Source of the DNA: Coprococcus sp. OM04-5BH
GTDB taxonomy: Bacteria; Bacillota; Clostridia; Lachnospirales; Lachnospiraceae
Assembly (NCBI RefSeq): GCF_003482105.1
Contig: NZ_QULM01000006.1
Location: forward strand, 102,504 to 166,503
Direction of reading: 5' to 3'
Length of the DNA: 64,000 nt
Positions 46,717 through 54,855 of this stretch are shown here, piece after piece. Positions within the stretch are counted from its first letter, which is position 1. Each line of letters begins with the position of its first letter. The notes beneath the pieces were generated by a model, which was given only the letters and a program-made list of their open reading frames with translations, ran no database searches and had not been told where the DNA came from. Position numbers and translations under genes: made by a program.

Positions 46717-48051
46717 TCAAAAACTAAGGAAAGCAGGAAGGACTACTATCACCATAACCACAGAAAGCATAAGGATCATTGGCAGAAGCAGCTTGGTACC
46801 TGCTTCCTCCCCCTTCTTCCTGGCAAACTCTCTCTTCTGCAGCAGGGCAGCCTCTTCCTCTCTTCGTAGCATAAGAAGAATATCTTTAGTTCCCTTTCTT
46901 ATATTCTGGGAAAGCAGCGAAGCAAGCTTCATATATGAACCTAAATTTATTCTGGCGCCAAGCCTTGAATACCCTTCCGCCTCCGGCAAGCCCGAATTAA
47001 CCTCATTCAACATATACTTAAGCTCACTGATAAGATATTTAGATATTTTATTGTTGCTGTCTTCTGTAACAAGCTTTGTAAGAGCCCCCTTTACTGTCAG
47101 TCCGGCTTCAAGATAAAGCAGAAGCTTGTCTATAAGAACAGGATAAGTCAACATGAGCTCATCATTTCTTTTTTTTGCCTTCTCTTTTAACTCATCCTTC
47201 TGCCGCCTTATCATGAGAATTGAAAGCATTACCCCAAGTCCTGCTATAACCAGTGCATTGTTTCCCTTGTTCTTATTTGAGATTTCGTGGCCATTCACAC
47301 TCCTTGGCAAGGTGACCACTTCTTCATCACTGCTGTTTACTATATCCTCCACCGTCTTCTTTACCTCATCCAGTTCAGGATTATCACTCACAGTTATATC
47401 TGTCCCTATGCGGATGGGATATTGTCTCACAGCAGAATAATCGTTGTACTCAAGCTTTGCGGTAAGATTCACAAGAGTTCCACCTGTGCTGTTTCCACTA
47501 TCATCCACTGCATTTATAACTCCTGATGCACTGACTACATTGTAGTCATCACTGACCCATGAAACCTCAAGTCCAAGCTCCGGGATCTCCGTCACCAGAT
47601 CAAGACTCTCAGTCACCCAGTCTGCCCCAGTATTTTCTCCAAGATAAGTTTCATCTATATACTGAAATCCCCGGTCAAATACCTCCATAAGCTGACCCTC
47701 GTCATAGGAAAGCGGTCCTACATCAAAATCCATATGGTAAATATGATCTGCAATTTCAACCGCCACAGTGTATGTCTTAGTGGTGCCACCATAACCGTTC
47801 TTCTTAACCACCACGTTCTCATCCTTCACAACACTCTTTACAATAAATACAACTGATAAGATCACCGTGATCGCAAATATGATCATGAGCCTGCTGATAA
47901 CTTCCACATAATACTCCCTGCACAACCTTTCAAGCTCTCTCTCAGAAACAATATTAACCTTTCTCAGACCGATTTTTGTGTTCTCCACATTCAGATGACC
48001 TGCCAGTCTGTCATAGATTGCCCCTGCAATCGCTGTTACTTTTTTCTTCAC
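46717..48051 (-). CDS. TadC-like platform protein with extracytoplasmic Ig-like insert
   Basis: The 444-residue protein has, in its C-terminal half, the T2SF domain of TadC (ELMLTYPVLIDKLLLYLEAGLTVKGAL, then KGTKDILLMLRREEEAALLQKREFARKKGEEAGTKLLLP, two membrane helices). Unlike a usual TadC (~300 residues), it carries ~190 residues between the first helix (LMIIFAITVILSVVFIV) and the second (NALVIAGLGVMLSILMI). Part of this insert reads VSWVSDDYNVVSASGVI...VNLTAKL, the pattern of bacterial Ig-like (aBig/BIG_2) domains. GTG 48051 has AGAGGT just upstream, one base past the tadB stop. Confidence 0.82.
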   Translation of the reverse strand: MKKKVTAIAGAIYDRLAGHLNVENTKIGLRKVNIVSERELERLCREYYVEVISRLMIIFAITVILSVVFIVKSVVKDENVVVKKNGYGGTTKTYTVAVEIADHIYHMDFDVGPLSYDEGQLMEVFDRGFQYIDETYLGENTGADWVTESLDLVTEIPELGLEVSWVSDDYNVVSASGVINAVDDSGNSTGGTLVNLTAKLEYNDYSAVRQYPIRIGTDITVSDNPELDEVKKTVEDIVNSSDEEVVTLPRSVNGHEISNKNKGNNALVIAGLGVMLSILMIRRQKDELKEKAKKRNDELMLTYPVLIDKLLLYLEAGLTVKGALTKLVTEDSNNKISKYLISELKYMLNEVNSGLPEAEGYSRLGARINLGSYMKLASLLSQNIRKGTKDILLMLRREEEAALLQKREFARKKGEEAGTKLLLPMILMLSVVMVIVVLPAFLSF

Positions 48052-48052
48052 T

Positions 48053-48769
48053 CTATACCTCTATCTTCACCAATCTGCTTCCCCATATGTAGGCTGCATA
48101 GATTAACAGCAGCGCAACACTCATTACAACAATGCCAACAAAATTCCCATACAATCCACTTATATATGTCTCATTTGTCAGTCTCAGATACATGATTATC
48201 CCAAAGGGCATAAGACACATGATCCTCTGCTCAAGTCTCTTCCCCGACACCATTGTATCTATTTCATTTTCTATATCACCCTTCCGGGTAATGTTATCTG
48301 TCATACGTTTGATTATCCGTATGGTATCCCCTCCGGATTTCTTACCTACTGATACCACCTGTGCAAATTCCACTATCTCAAACACACCGGATCTGTCTCC
48401 TAGATCTGCAAATAACTCTACCGGGTCAACATTCATATCCAACCCTTTTTTCATCCACAAAATCTCCTGACACATATAACATTTGTCTCCAAAGAGACTG
48501 TTCATTTCATCGTATGAATTTATCATTGATTTCTCCAATGAATAACCTGCACTCATATTCGCCGCAAGAGACACCATCAACTCCTTAAATTCAAGCCTGA
48601 GGGTCTTCTGTCTTTTTTCTTTTAAAGCTACTCTTTTATTCTTAAGAAGCACTATTATTGCAGGACTTAGAAAAATCATTGGAATTAATGAATTAAAAAA
48701 AAGAATACTAATAAGAACAAGTCCTGTCATATAAATTAAAATATATCTTACATACTCCGCCGGAGTCAT
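48053..48769 (-). CDS. tadB: TadB-like inner-membrane platform protein
   Basis: The 238-residue protein has the T2SF fold: LRLEFKELMVSLAANMSAGYSLEKSMI and GDTIRIIKRMTDNITRKGDIENEI, flanked by membrane helices. TadB and TadC form the platform driven by CpaF. It has only one T2SF domain, as is normal for Tad systems. ATG 48769 follows AGGATATATAAG. The stop codon is one base before the tadC start, indicating coupled translation. Confidence 0.88.
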   Translation of the reverse strand: MTPAEYVRYILIYMTGLVLISILFFNSLIPMIFLSPAIIVLLKNKRVALKEKRQKTLRLEFKELMVSLAANMSAGYSLEKSMINSYDEMNSLFGDKCYMCQEILWMKKGLDMNVDPVELFADLGDRSGVFEIVEFAQVVSVGKKSGGDTIRIIKRMTDNITRKGDIENEIDTMVSGKRLEQRIMCLMPFGIIMYLRLTNETYISGLYGNFVGIVVMSVALLLIYAAYIWGSRLVKIEV

Positions 48770-48840
48770 CTTATATATCCTGTAATCAATTATTGATATT
48801 TCACCTCCGTGATACTTTTATCTTTAATGTTTTTCTGACT

Positions 48841-50076
48841 TCATGTATCCTTATTATCGTGTATGTCAAATACTCCCGCCGCCATAAGCTTTCCTGTGTT
48901 ATACAGATCGTTCAGCTTCCGTAACTCTCCCACTACATGACCATCCACACAGCTTTCCTCTTTAAACTCATAAATCTTTCTTAACTTGATATTTTCACCC
49001 TCCATACCTATCACCTCGCATATCTCCAGTACCTTCCTGCTCTTGTCTCTTAATCTTCCCAGATGGATTATGATATCCACCGCCGACGCTATCTGCTGTT
49101 TAATAGCAACAAGAGGCATGTCCATCCCCATAAGCACCATGGTTTCAAGCCTTATAAGCATATCCTCACAGGAATTTGCGTGAGCGGTTGACAGACTCCC
49201 ATCATGACCGGTATTCATGGCAGTAAGCATGTCACAGGCTGCTGCGTCTCTTATCTCACCCACCACGATCCTTGAGGGTCTCATTCTGAGGCTGCACTTT
49301 ATCAGATCTCTGATAGTCACCTGATTCCTGCCCTCAACATTGGCATTCCTTGCTTCAAGACTGACCAGATCCGGCAGATTGATCAGCTTCAACTCCGCTG
49401 AGTCCTCTATAGTTATCACTCTTTCGTCCTCAGGTATATACGCTGAAAGCCCGTTAAGGAATGTGGTCTTTCCTGAACCTGTGCCGCCTGAGATCATAAT
49501 ATTGTACCCTGCTACCACCAGCTTTCTGAGAAATCCTGCCACCTCTGTACTTAATGCTCCAAGCTCTATGAGCCTGTCCATTGTCATAGGCGTCTTTGAG
49601 AACTTTCTTATGGTCATTGTGGGCCCATTAATGGCAATTGGCGGAAGCACAATATTAACTCTTGAACCGTCAGAAAGCCTTGCATCTACAATAGGTGACG
49701 CTTCATTTACTATCCTGTTACAGCCTGAGACAATTATCTGGATTATAGCAGCCAGTCTTTCCTCACTTTCAAACTGTGCCACAAGCTTTGATATCCTGCC
49801 ATTTCGCTCTATAAAGATATCCCTATAGCCATTTATCATTATCTCTGTTATGCTGTCATCCTCCAACAGCTCCGACAATATATCAAGCCGCCTTAAGGAA
49901 TTAAACAGTTCCTTCTTGAACTCAAGCTTCTCGTTAAGCCCCATAGTACTCATTGCGTCAGAGCTAACTATGCACCTGTCAATAATATCTTTTACGTCCC
50001 TGTCCTCTATGTCCACAGCCATATCCATCATTGACAGTACATTCTTCTTAACCTGTAATTTTTCTTCACTATTCAT
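48841..50076 (-). CDS. cpaF: CpaF/TadA pilus assembly ATPase
   Basis: The 411-residue secretion ATPase has Walker A GGTGSGKTTF, a Walker B/Asp-box region (ERVITIEDSAELKL), a His-box (GHDGSLSTAHANS) and arginine-rich LRMRPSRIVVGEIRD. It is a hexameric ATPase that powers assembly of the Flp pilus. The SD before ATG 50076 is weak, and a 117-base gap without clear signals separates it from tadZ. The gene belongs to the tad operon. Confidence 0.95.
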   Translation of the reverse strand: MNSEEKLQVKKNVLSMMDMAVDIEDRDVKDIIDRCIVSSDAMSTMGLNEKLEFKKELFNSLRRLDILSELLEDDSITEIMINGYRDIFIERNGRISKLVAQFESEERLAAIIQIIVSGCNRIVNEASPIVDARLSDGSRVNIVLPPIAINGPTMTIRKFSKTPMTMDRLIELGALSTEVAGFLRKLVVAGYNIMISGGTGSGKTTFLNGLSAYIPEDERVITIEDSAELKLINLPDLVSLEARNANVEGRNQVTIRDLIKCSLRMRPSRIVVGEIRDAAACDMLTAMNTGHDGSLSTAHANSCEDMLIRLETMVLMGMDMPLVAIKQQIASAVDIIIHLGRLRDKSRKVLEICEVIGMEGENIKLRKIYEFKEESCVDGHVVGELRKLNDLYNTGKLMAAGVFDIHDNKDT

Positions 50077-50193
50077 ATTTATACACTTACTTCATTTGTA
50101 CACATACCTGTCTCATCTAATCTATCTATACATGTACCTATTACTGCTAATAATACTTGTACCCATAAACATGTTCTTGCCTCACAAAACCTC

Positions 50194-51129
50194 TTACACA
50201 TTCAACCCATCCACAAGCCTGAGCATTTCCGGTTCCTCAAACTCACAGTCAGGCACATTCACCCTTGTTATAGCCCTTCTGGTCTTGTCCATATGCTTCC
50301 GCTCCAACATGGCATCAAAGGCATCAAGCTTTCTTATGGATATTGTGTCATTTAACACCGGCATAAATATCCTGTGGAAGCACCGGAATATCTCCACATC
50401 CGACAGTGCTCCGCCACCTATGTCAAATACTATGGTGGTATATCTGCCCCACTCCACAAGCCTGTCTATGAACCAGGAAAAATCCTCCCGTTCCATCTCT
50501 CTGATATCCTGATATGACAGTGCCGATCTTATCATTCCCATGTTACTGCCTTCAACTGTCTCTACACTTCCTTCAAGAAAATCCACCAGTCCGTCGGATC
50601 TGCTCTTAACCAGAAACATAATATCCGCCATGGTATTCACGTCCCTGTAACCGTATTCCTCACATCCTATATATAAGCCTCCACGAACCTCATCATTGCT
50701 GCACAGTGCCATAGCGAGCTTTGTCTTGCCGGATCTCCCTACAGGAGAAACTACTGCATACACCTTATAGAGCTTGTCCTTAAGGGTATTCTCCGAACCC
50801 ACTATAATGGAATTTAATGTCTTTATTATGCTGCTGACCTTCTGATATTTATATATACTTATATACCCCGGTTCCGGCTCTACCATCGGCTCATCAGTCA
50901 TGTATATGAGCCTTCCACCATAACTGTCCCTGTCTGTCGCATCCAATCGGAAACCCTCAGGAACCATAAGCAGATCCAGGGTTCCTGTTTCAAGATATTC
51001 CATCAGTGCCTCCTTTGCAGAAAATGCAATAGCAATGAAGCAATTACTCATATCACTGTTTATCTGTGCCATAAGTCCCAGCATATAGTTATTCTCAATC
51101 TCACATATCCCAACCTTAAACTGCTGCAT
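50194..51129 (-). CDS. TadZ/CpaE-like localisation ATPase
   Basis: The ~311-residue protein has an N-terminal receiver-like domain (residues ~5-95, without a recognisable phospho-Asp) and a ParA/MinD-type domain with the deviant Walker A SPVGRSGKTKLAMAL. Later FDIGGGALSDVEIF resembles the Walker B block. TadZ proteins place the pilus machine at a cell site. ATG 51129 is chosen; TTG 51138 is an alternative and both overlap the end of the prepilin peptidase gene, suggesting translational coupling. Confidence 0.82.
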   Translation of the reverse strand: MQQFKVGICEIENNYMLGLMAQINSDMSNCFIAIAFSAKEALMEYLETGTLDLLMVPEGFRLDATDRDSYGGRLIYMTDEPMVEPEPGYISIYKYQKVSSIIKTLNSIIVGSENTLKDKLYKVYAVVSPVGRSGKTKLAMALCSNDEVRGGLYIGCEEYGYRDVNTMADIMFLVKSRSDGLVDFLEGSVETVEGSNMGMIRSALSYQDIREMEREDFSWFIDRLVEWGRYTTIVFDIGGGALSDVEIFRCFHRIFMPVLNDTISIRKLDAFDAMLERKHMDKTRRAITRVNVPDCEFEEPEMLRLVDGLNV

Positions 51130-51544
51130 CTGACCCAACTATCCCAAAGCAGTAGATCATCATTCCGGCCATCACTGCCAGGGAAAAATGTATCCTCCTT
51201 ATCTTTTTTACTAAATATCCGAACAATCCTATTACGCTTCCGGCAAATATGCTGTATATCACAATCTCCGCTATCCCCCGCCCCATAAGACCTCCGATCA
51301 CTGTCAGTAGCTTTATGTCGCCTGCCCCCATTCCTCTGATTAGAAATAGTATTACAAGCCAGGCTATAGGTGTCACTGCTCCTAAGGCAAATTGCTTTAT
51401 ACCGCCTAAAATCCCAAATTCTGTTATATTGCACAACACCCCGCATATTAAACCAACAACTATCAGCCTGTTTGGTATTCTCCACCATTTCAGGTCACAT
51501 ACCACCGCCGCAATAGTAATGATAAATGCAATATATATGCCTAT
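51116..51544 (-). CDS. Prepilin peptidase (A24 family), apparent AUA start
   Basis: The ~142-residue membrane aspartyl peptidase trims Flp and TadE-like prepilins. The active-site Asp residues lie in VVCDLKWWRIPN and GMGAGDIKLLT (the GxGD motif). No ATG, GTG or TTG covers the whole family-conserved N-terminus; the first GTG (51505) would remove the first helix. An AUA at 51544 lies 6 bases after AGAGGTG and restores GIYIAFIITIAAVVCDL, so AUA is the likely start. It is the first gene of the tad operon. Confidence 0.78.
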   Translation of the reverse strand: MGIYIAFIITIAAVVCDLKWWRIPNRLIVVGLICGVLCNITEFGILGGIKQFALGAVTPIAWLVILFLIRGMGAGDIKLLTVIGGLMGRGIAEIVIYSIFAGSVIGLFGYLVKKIRRIHFSLAVMAGMMIYCFGIVGSDAAV

Positions 51545-51674
51545 CCTTCACACCTCTTTTCTGTTATGTATTTTGTTCCCGCCATCAGCGTAGCCATAGA
51601 TTAACACCATGAAAAAGTCTTGTAAATAGCCGAATCCCCCATTAATCAAACCATAGTCAATCACTATACGCTTT

Positions 51675-51710
51675 GTATTATTTGACTATTTTTAATAAGT
51701 CAAATAATAC
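51675..51710. repeat. 13-bp perfect inverted repeat upstream of the tad operon
   Basis: GTATTATTTGACT (51675-51687) and AGTCAAATAATAC (51698-51710) are exact inverted copies around 10 bases. There is no T run on the tad side, so it is not a terminator. It contains TTGACT on both strands and may be an operator or promoter element. The gap 51545-51840 otherwise holds only the terminator at 51745-51782. Confidence 0.75.
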
Positions 51711-51744
51711 ACGCAAGCATATTGCACTTGACTCGTTGCCATAA

Positions 51745-51782
51745 TAAAAACAGGCACCTGCCCATAAAGCAAATGCCTGTTT
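51745..51782 (-). terminator. Terminator of the purF-like gene
   Basis: On the minus strand ACAGGCA pairs with TGCCTGT around a GC-containing loop, followed by TTTTTATT, about 60 bases after the stop codon of the amidophosphoribosyltransferase homologue. Confidence 0.75.
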
Positions 51783-51840
51783 TCTGATTTTTTATTATTA
51801 AATTACGAATATAATTTCACAAATTGTATGATGACTTAAT

Positions 51841-53253
51841 TTAGATATCCTTGCCGTTCCAGCAGTATGTGCAGAGCTTATCCTCCGGTATTCCGACTGC
51901 TGCCAGCATGTCATCAAGTCTGTTGTATCTGAGAGATGTGAAGTTAAGTTCCTTTCTGATCTCCTCAACCATAGCCTCATACTTTGGCGAATCCGGATCA
52001 GCGTACTGCTGTAATACATCATCGGATACATCCTCTGTTCCCTCAAGTCTTGCGATCACACGTCTTGTGATAAGATCCATCTCTGATGATGAACGTGAGA
52101 AGTTGAGGAATTTGCATCCATATACAAGTGGTGGGCACGCAGGTCTGATATGAACCTCCTTGGCACCGCTCTTGTAAAGGAACTCTGTGGTCTCCCTAAG
52201 CTGTGTTCCACGAACAATAGAATCATCTATAAGAAGAAGCTTCTTACCTTTAATAAGATCATGAACTGCTATAAGCTTCATCTTGGCGATCATATTACGC
52301 TGGCTCTGGATGGTTGGCATGAAAGATCTAGGCCAGGTTGGTGTGTACTTGATAAATGGTCTTGAAAATGGTATTCCGGACTCATTTGAATATCCTACCG
52401 CATGGGCTGTACCTGAATCCGGCACTCCGGCTACGATATCCGGTCTTACATTATCCCGCTTTGCAAGATTTTTACCGCAGTTATATCTCATCTGCTCAAC
52501 ACTGACACCCTCGTAGGAGCTTGAAGGATAGCCGTAGTATACCCACAGGAATGTACAGATCTTCATCTTGTCCCCGGGTGCCACCAGGGTCTTGCAGCTA
52601 TTTTCATCTACAACAACGATCTCTCCGGGACCCAGCTCCTTGTAATTCTCATATCCCAAATTCTGATATGCAAATGACTCAAATGACAGACAGAAAGCTC
52701 CGTCCTTCTTTCCTATTACCAGAGGCGTACGTCCGTATTTGTCCCTGGCGCCATATATTCCCTTTGGGGTAAGAACCATCAGCGTAAGGGAGCCGTCTAT
52801 AAGCTCCAGTGCGTAGTTTATACCGTCAATAAGGTTCTGCTTCTGGTTGATTATTGCCGCCACAAGCTCTGTGGGATTGATATCTCCACCGCTCATCTCA
52901 AGGAAGTGAGAATTATTATTTGTAAATATTTTCTCAACAATCTCATCTGTATTATTGATCTTACTTACAGTAGTAATAGCAAATGTACCATGATGGGAAC
53001 GCACTATAAGTGGCTGTGGCTCATAGTCTGAAATACAGCCTATACCATAATTTCCCTTCATTTTCTGCATGTCCTTATCAAATTTAGTCCTGAATGGTGC
53101 ATTCTCAATGTTGTGAATAGCCCTGTCAAAGCCCTTTTCGCCATAAACTGCCATTCCACCACGTCTTGTACCTAAATGTGAGTGATAATCTGTTCCAAAG
53201 AATAAATCAAATAAACAATCTTCCTTAGAAGCTACGCCAAAAAATCCGCCCAT
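51841..53253 (-). CDS. PurF-like amidophosphoribosyltransferase lacking the N-terminal Cys
   Basis: The 470-residue homologue has the PRPP loop LLLIDDSIVRGTQLRE and all four Cys positions that bind the 4Fe-4S cluster in Bacillus-type PurF (KICTF, VYGCKF, LCTYC). The glutaminase Cys that should follow Met (CGVFG or CGIVG) is Gly: MGGFFGVASKED. Glutamine hydrolysis is therefore unlikely; it may use ammonia or serve another role. ATG 53253 is fixed by GGAGGATGAA. A housekeeping purF with Cys1 is not present in this window. It has its own promoter (53344-53372) and terminator. Confidence 0.85.
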   Translation of the reverse strand: MGGFFGVASKEDCLFDLFFGTDYHSHLGTRRGGMAVYGEKGFDRAIHNIENAPFRTKFDKDMQKMKGNYGIGCISDYEPQPLIVRSHHGTFAITTVSKINNTDEIVEKIFTNNNSHFLEMSGGDINPTELVAAIINQKQNLIDGINYALELIDGSLTLMVLTPKGIYGARDKYGRTPLVIGKKDGAFCLSFESFAYQNLGYENYKELGPGEIVVVDENSCKTLVAPGDKMKICTFLWVYYGYPSSSYEGVSVEQMRYNCGKNLAKRDNVRPDIVAGVPDSGTAHAVGYSNESGIPFSRPFIKYTPTWPRSFMPTIQSQRNMIAKMKLIAVHDLIKGKKLLLIDDSIVRGTQLRETTEFLYKSGAKEVHIRPACPPLVYGCKFLNFSRSSSEMDLITRRVIARLEGTEDVSDDVLQQYADPDSPKYEAMVEEIRKELNFTSLRYNRLDDMLAAVGIPEDKLCTYCWNGKDI

Positions 53254-53343
53254 TTCATCCTCCAATGTAATAAGTAAAATTATTAAGTTTCATAATTACG
53301 GTTAAATTTTTCTTAATAAAATTAAGTCAGAACAACCTTTCCT

Positions 53344-53372
53344 ATTGTAACAAGGCGAAAAAATTTACGCAA
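53344..53372 (-). promoter_or_regulatory. Promoter of the purF-like gene
   Basis: TTGCGT (53372-53367) and TACAAT (53349-53344) on the minus strand are separated by 17 bases, about 90 bases before the start codon. I see no purine riboswitch fold in the leader. Confidence 0.55.
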
Positions 53373-53434
53373 TAACAAATTTCACTTTCGTATACTGTAC
53401 CAATTTTGAAGACGTAATATGACTATTTTTATAC

Positions 53435-54412
53435 TTATTTCCAATAGTCGGGAGTAACATCCCTGCCCATATCCTGAAGCATTTTCCTGTCACTTCTTAT
53501 TGTGGCGCATGCAACTGTTGTGAGCATGTTACCTGTTATGGTTGCCGAGGCTCCGGACTCAAATGCGGTCTCGCCGTCATTTGTAAGGAGGGCACGGCCT
53601 GCCGCAAGTCTGATATTTGCGTCCGGATTGATATATCTGAAGAACGCAATGGTCCTTAAAATATCGTCCTCAGTAAGCTGCTCCTGATTCTCAAGCGGGG
53701 TTCCCTTTATAGGCATAAGGGCATTGATAGGGATTGAATCTATGCCAAGCTCTGCAAGACTTATTGCCATGTCAAGCCTGTCCTCCCATGTCTCGCCCAT
53801 TCCGATGATACCGCCGGAGCATGCACACATTCCCTCTTCCTTGACCATTTTCAGTGTCTCGATCTTCATATCATAGGTATGTGTGGTGCAAATATTCGGG
53901 AAATTTCTTCTTGATGTTTCTATATTATGATGGTAGCTTGTAACACCTGCCTCGTGAAGTCTGTGAAGCTGCTCTTTTGTAAGGAAGCCCATGGACGCAC
54001 AAAGGTCTATTTTGCACTCTTTCTTCATGGTCTCGTATGCGTGGATCGCCTTCTCGAATTCTTCTCCTGAAAGTGCTCTTCCGGCAGTTACTATTGCAAA
54101 TCTGTTGACACCCTCGCTTTCATTCATCTTACATGCTTCAAGGATCTTCTCCTCAGGAAGGAAATCGTAGATATCACATGCTGTATGATTATGAGCTGAC
54201 TGGGCACAGTATTTGCAGTCTTCCGGGCAGCGTCCGCTTCTTCCGTTTATGATTGAACAAAGGTCAACTTTTTCTCCCACAAATGCTTCCCTGATCTTAT
54301 CTGCACCCTGGCACAGCTCCTTGAGATCACATGTAAGAAACATGTTCAGGTCATCTTCTCTTGTTATTCTTCTTCCTCCGATTATTTCATCTGCAAGCTT
54401 TAACATATCCAT
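53435..54412 (-). CDS. bioB: Biotin synthase
   Basis: The 325-residue radical SAM enzyme inserts sulfur into dethiobiotin. The 4Fe-4S Cys motif CPEDCKYC is at residues 62-69, and YHHNIETSRRNFPNI plus the GIIGMGETWEDR segment are family hallmarks. ATG 54412 follows GGAGGACAAAAAGAC. No other bio genes are adjacent, so dethiobiotin or precursors may come from elsewhere. Expression is probably repressed by biotin through BirA, given the operator at 54533-54564. Confidence 0.97.
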   Translation of the reverse strand: MDMLKLADEIIGGRRITREDDLNMFLTCDLKELCQGADKIREAFVGEKVDLCSIINGRSGRCPEDCKYCAQSAHNHTACDIYDFLPEEKILEACKMNESEGVNRFAIVTAGRALSGEEFEKAIHAYETMKKECKIDLCASMGFLTKEQLHRLHEAGVTSYHHNIETSRRNFPNICTTHTYDMKIETLKMVKEEGMCACSGGIIGMGETWEDRLDMAISLAELGIDSIPINALMPIKGTPLENQEQLTEDDILRTIAFFRYINPDANIRLAAGRALLTNDGETAFESGASATITGNMLTTVACATIRSDRKMLQDMGRDVTPDYWK

Positions 54413-54509
54413 GTCTTTTTGTCCTCCGTGTTGCTTTTTATTTTGGCAAATGTGTTTTGGTTTTTGTTTGTTTTAATCTGTAATTGATAATTTATCGCAC
54501 TTTCTTATT

Positions 54510-54538
54510 AAGATAAAACATGAGGGGATAAATGTCAA
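54510..54538 (-). promoter_or_regulatory. Promoter of bioB
   Basis: TTGACA (54538-54533) and TATCTT (54515-54510) on the minus strand are separated by 17 bases. The -35 is inside one half of the BirA-type operator. Confidence 0.7.
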
Positions 54539-54564
54539 CCTAGCATTGTTGAGCCGAGTTTACA
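54533..54564 (-). promoter_or_regulatory. BirA-type biotin operator
   Basis: On the plus strand TGTCAACCT (54533-54541) and AGTTTACA (54557-54564) are separated by 15 bases. This agrees with the BirA operator pattern of inverted TGTNAAC half-sites 15-16 bases apart. It overlaps the bioB -35. Confidence 0.7.
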
Positions 54565-54720
54565 TTTCTATAATTGTAACCTTAAATTTCATGTAAACAT
54601 ACAAATTGGGAGGCGTTGAAAAAAGTATATCAATTTATGTTGTAATAAAGGCTTTAATGTGTGACACAAATACGTCACAGCACATGGATACAGTTTTTGT
54701 GATAAGGAAAATATTAGGTT

Positions 54721-54749
54721 TTGATTTTTAGAGATCAATAAACTATAAT
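54721..54749 (+). promoter_or_regulatory. Promoter of the amidase gene
   Basis: TTGATT (54721-54726) and TATAAT (54744-54749) are separated by 17 bases. An inverted repeat TGTGAC-N8-GTCACA (54660-54679) lies about 45 bases upstream and may bind a regulator. These and the bioB control signals are what I see in the 54413-54855 gap. Confidence 0.65.
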
Positions 54750-54855
54750 TTAAGGATGATCAAGTATGATTATGAGTGCGTTGATCAAAATAATTTTTCA
54801 AATGAAACTCAAGAATTACATAAATAAAATATGAAAGAAGGCTTGACTAGAAATT

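Noticed and set aside
51675..51710. Symmetric bidirectional promoter (TTGACT-N17-TAATAC on both strands)
   Set aside because: TAATAC matches the -10 consensus at only three of six positions, so I list it as an inverted repeat and possible operator only.
53254..53434. Purine riboswitch before the purF-like gene
   Set aside because: The leader lacks the conserved three-helix junction bases and is AT-rich without long stems.
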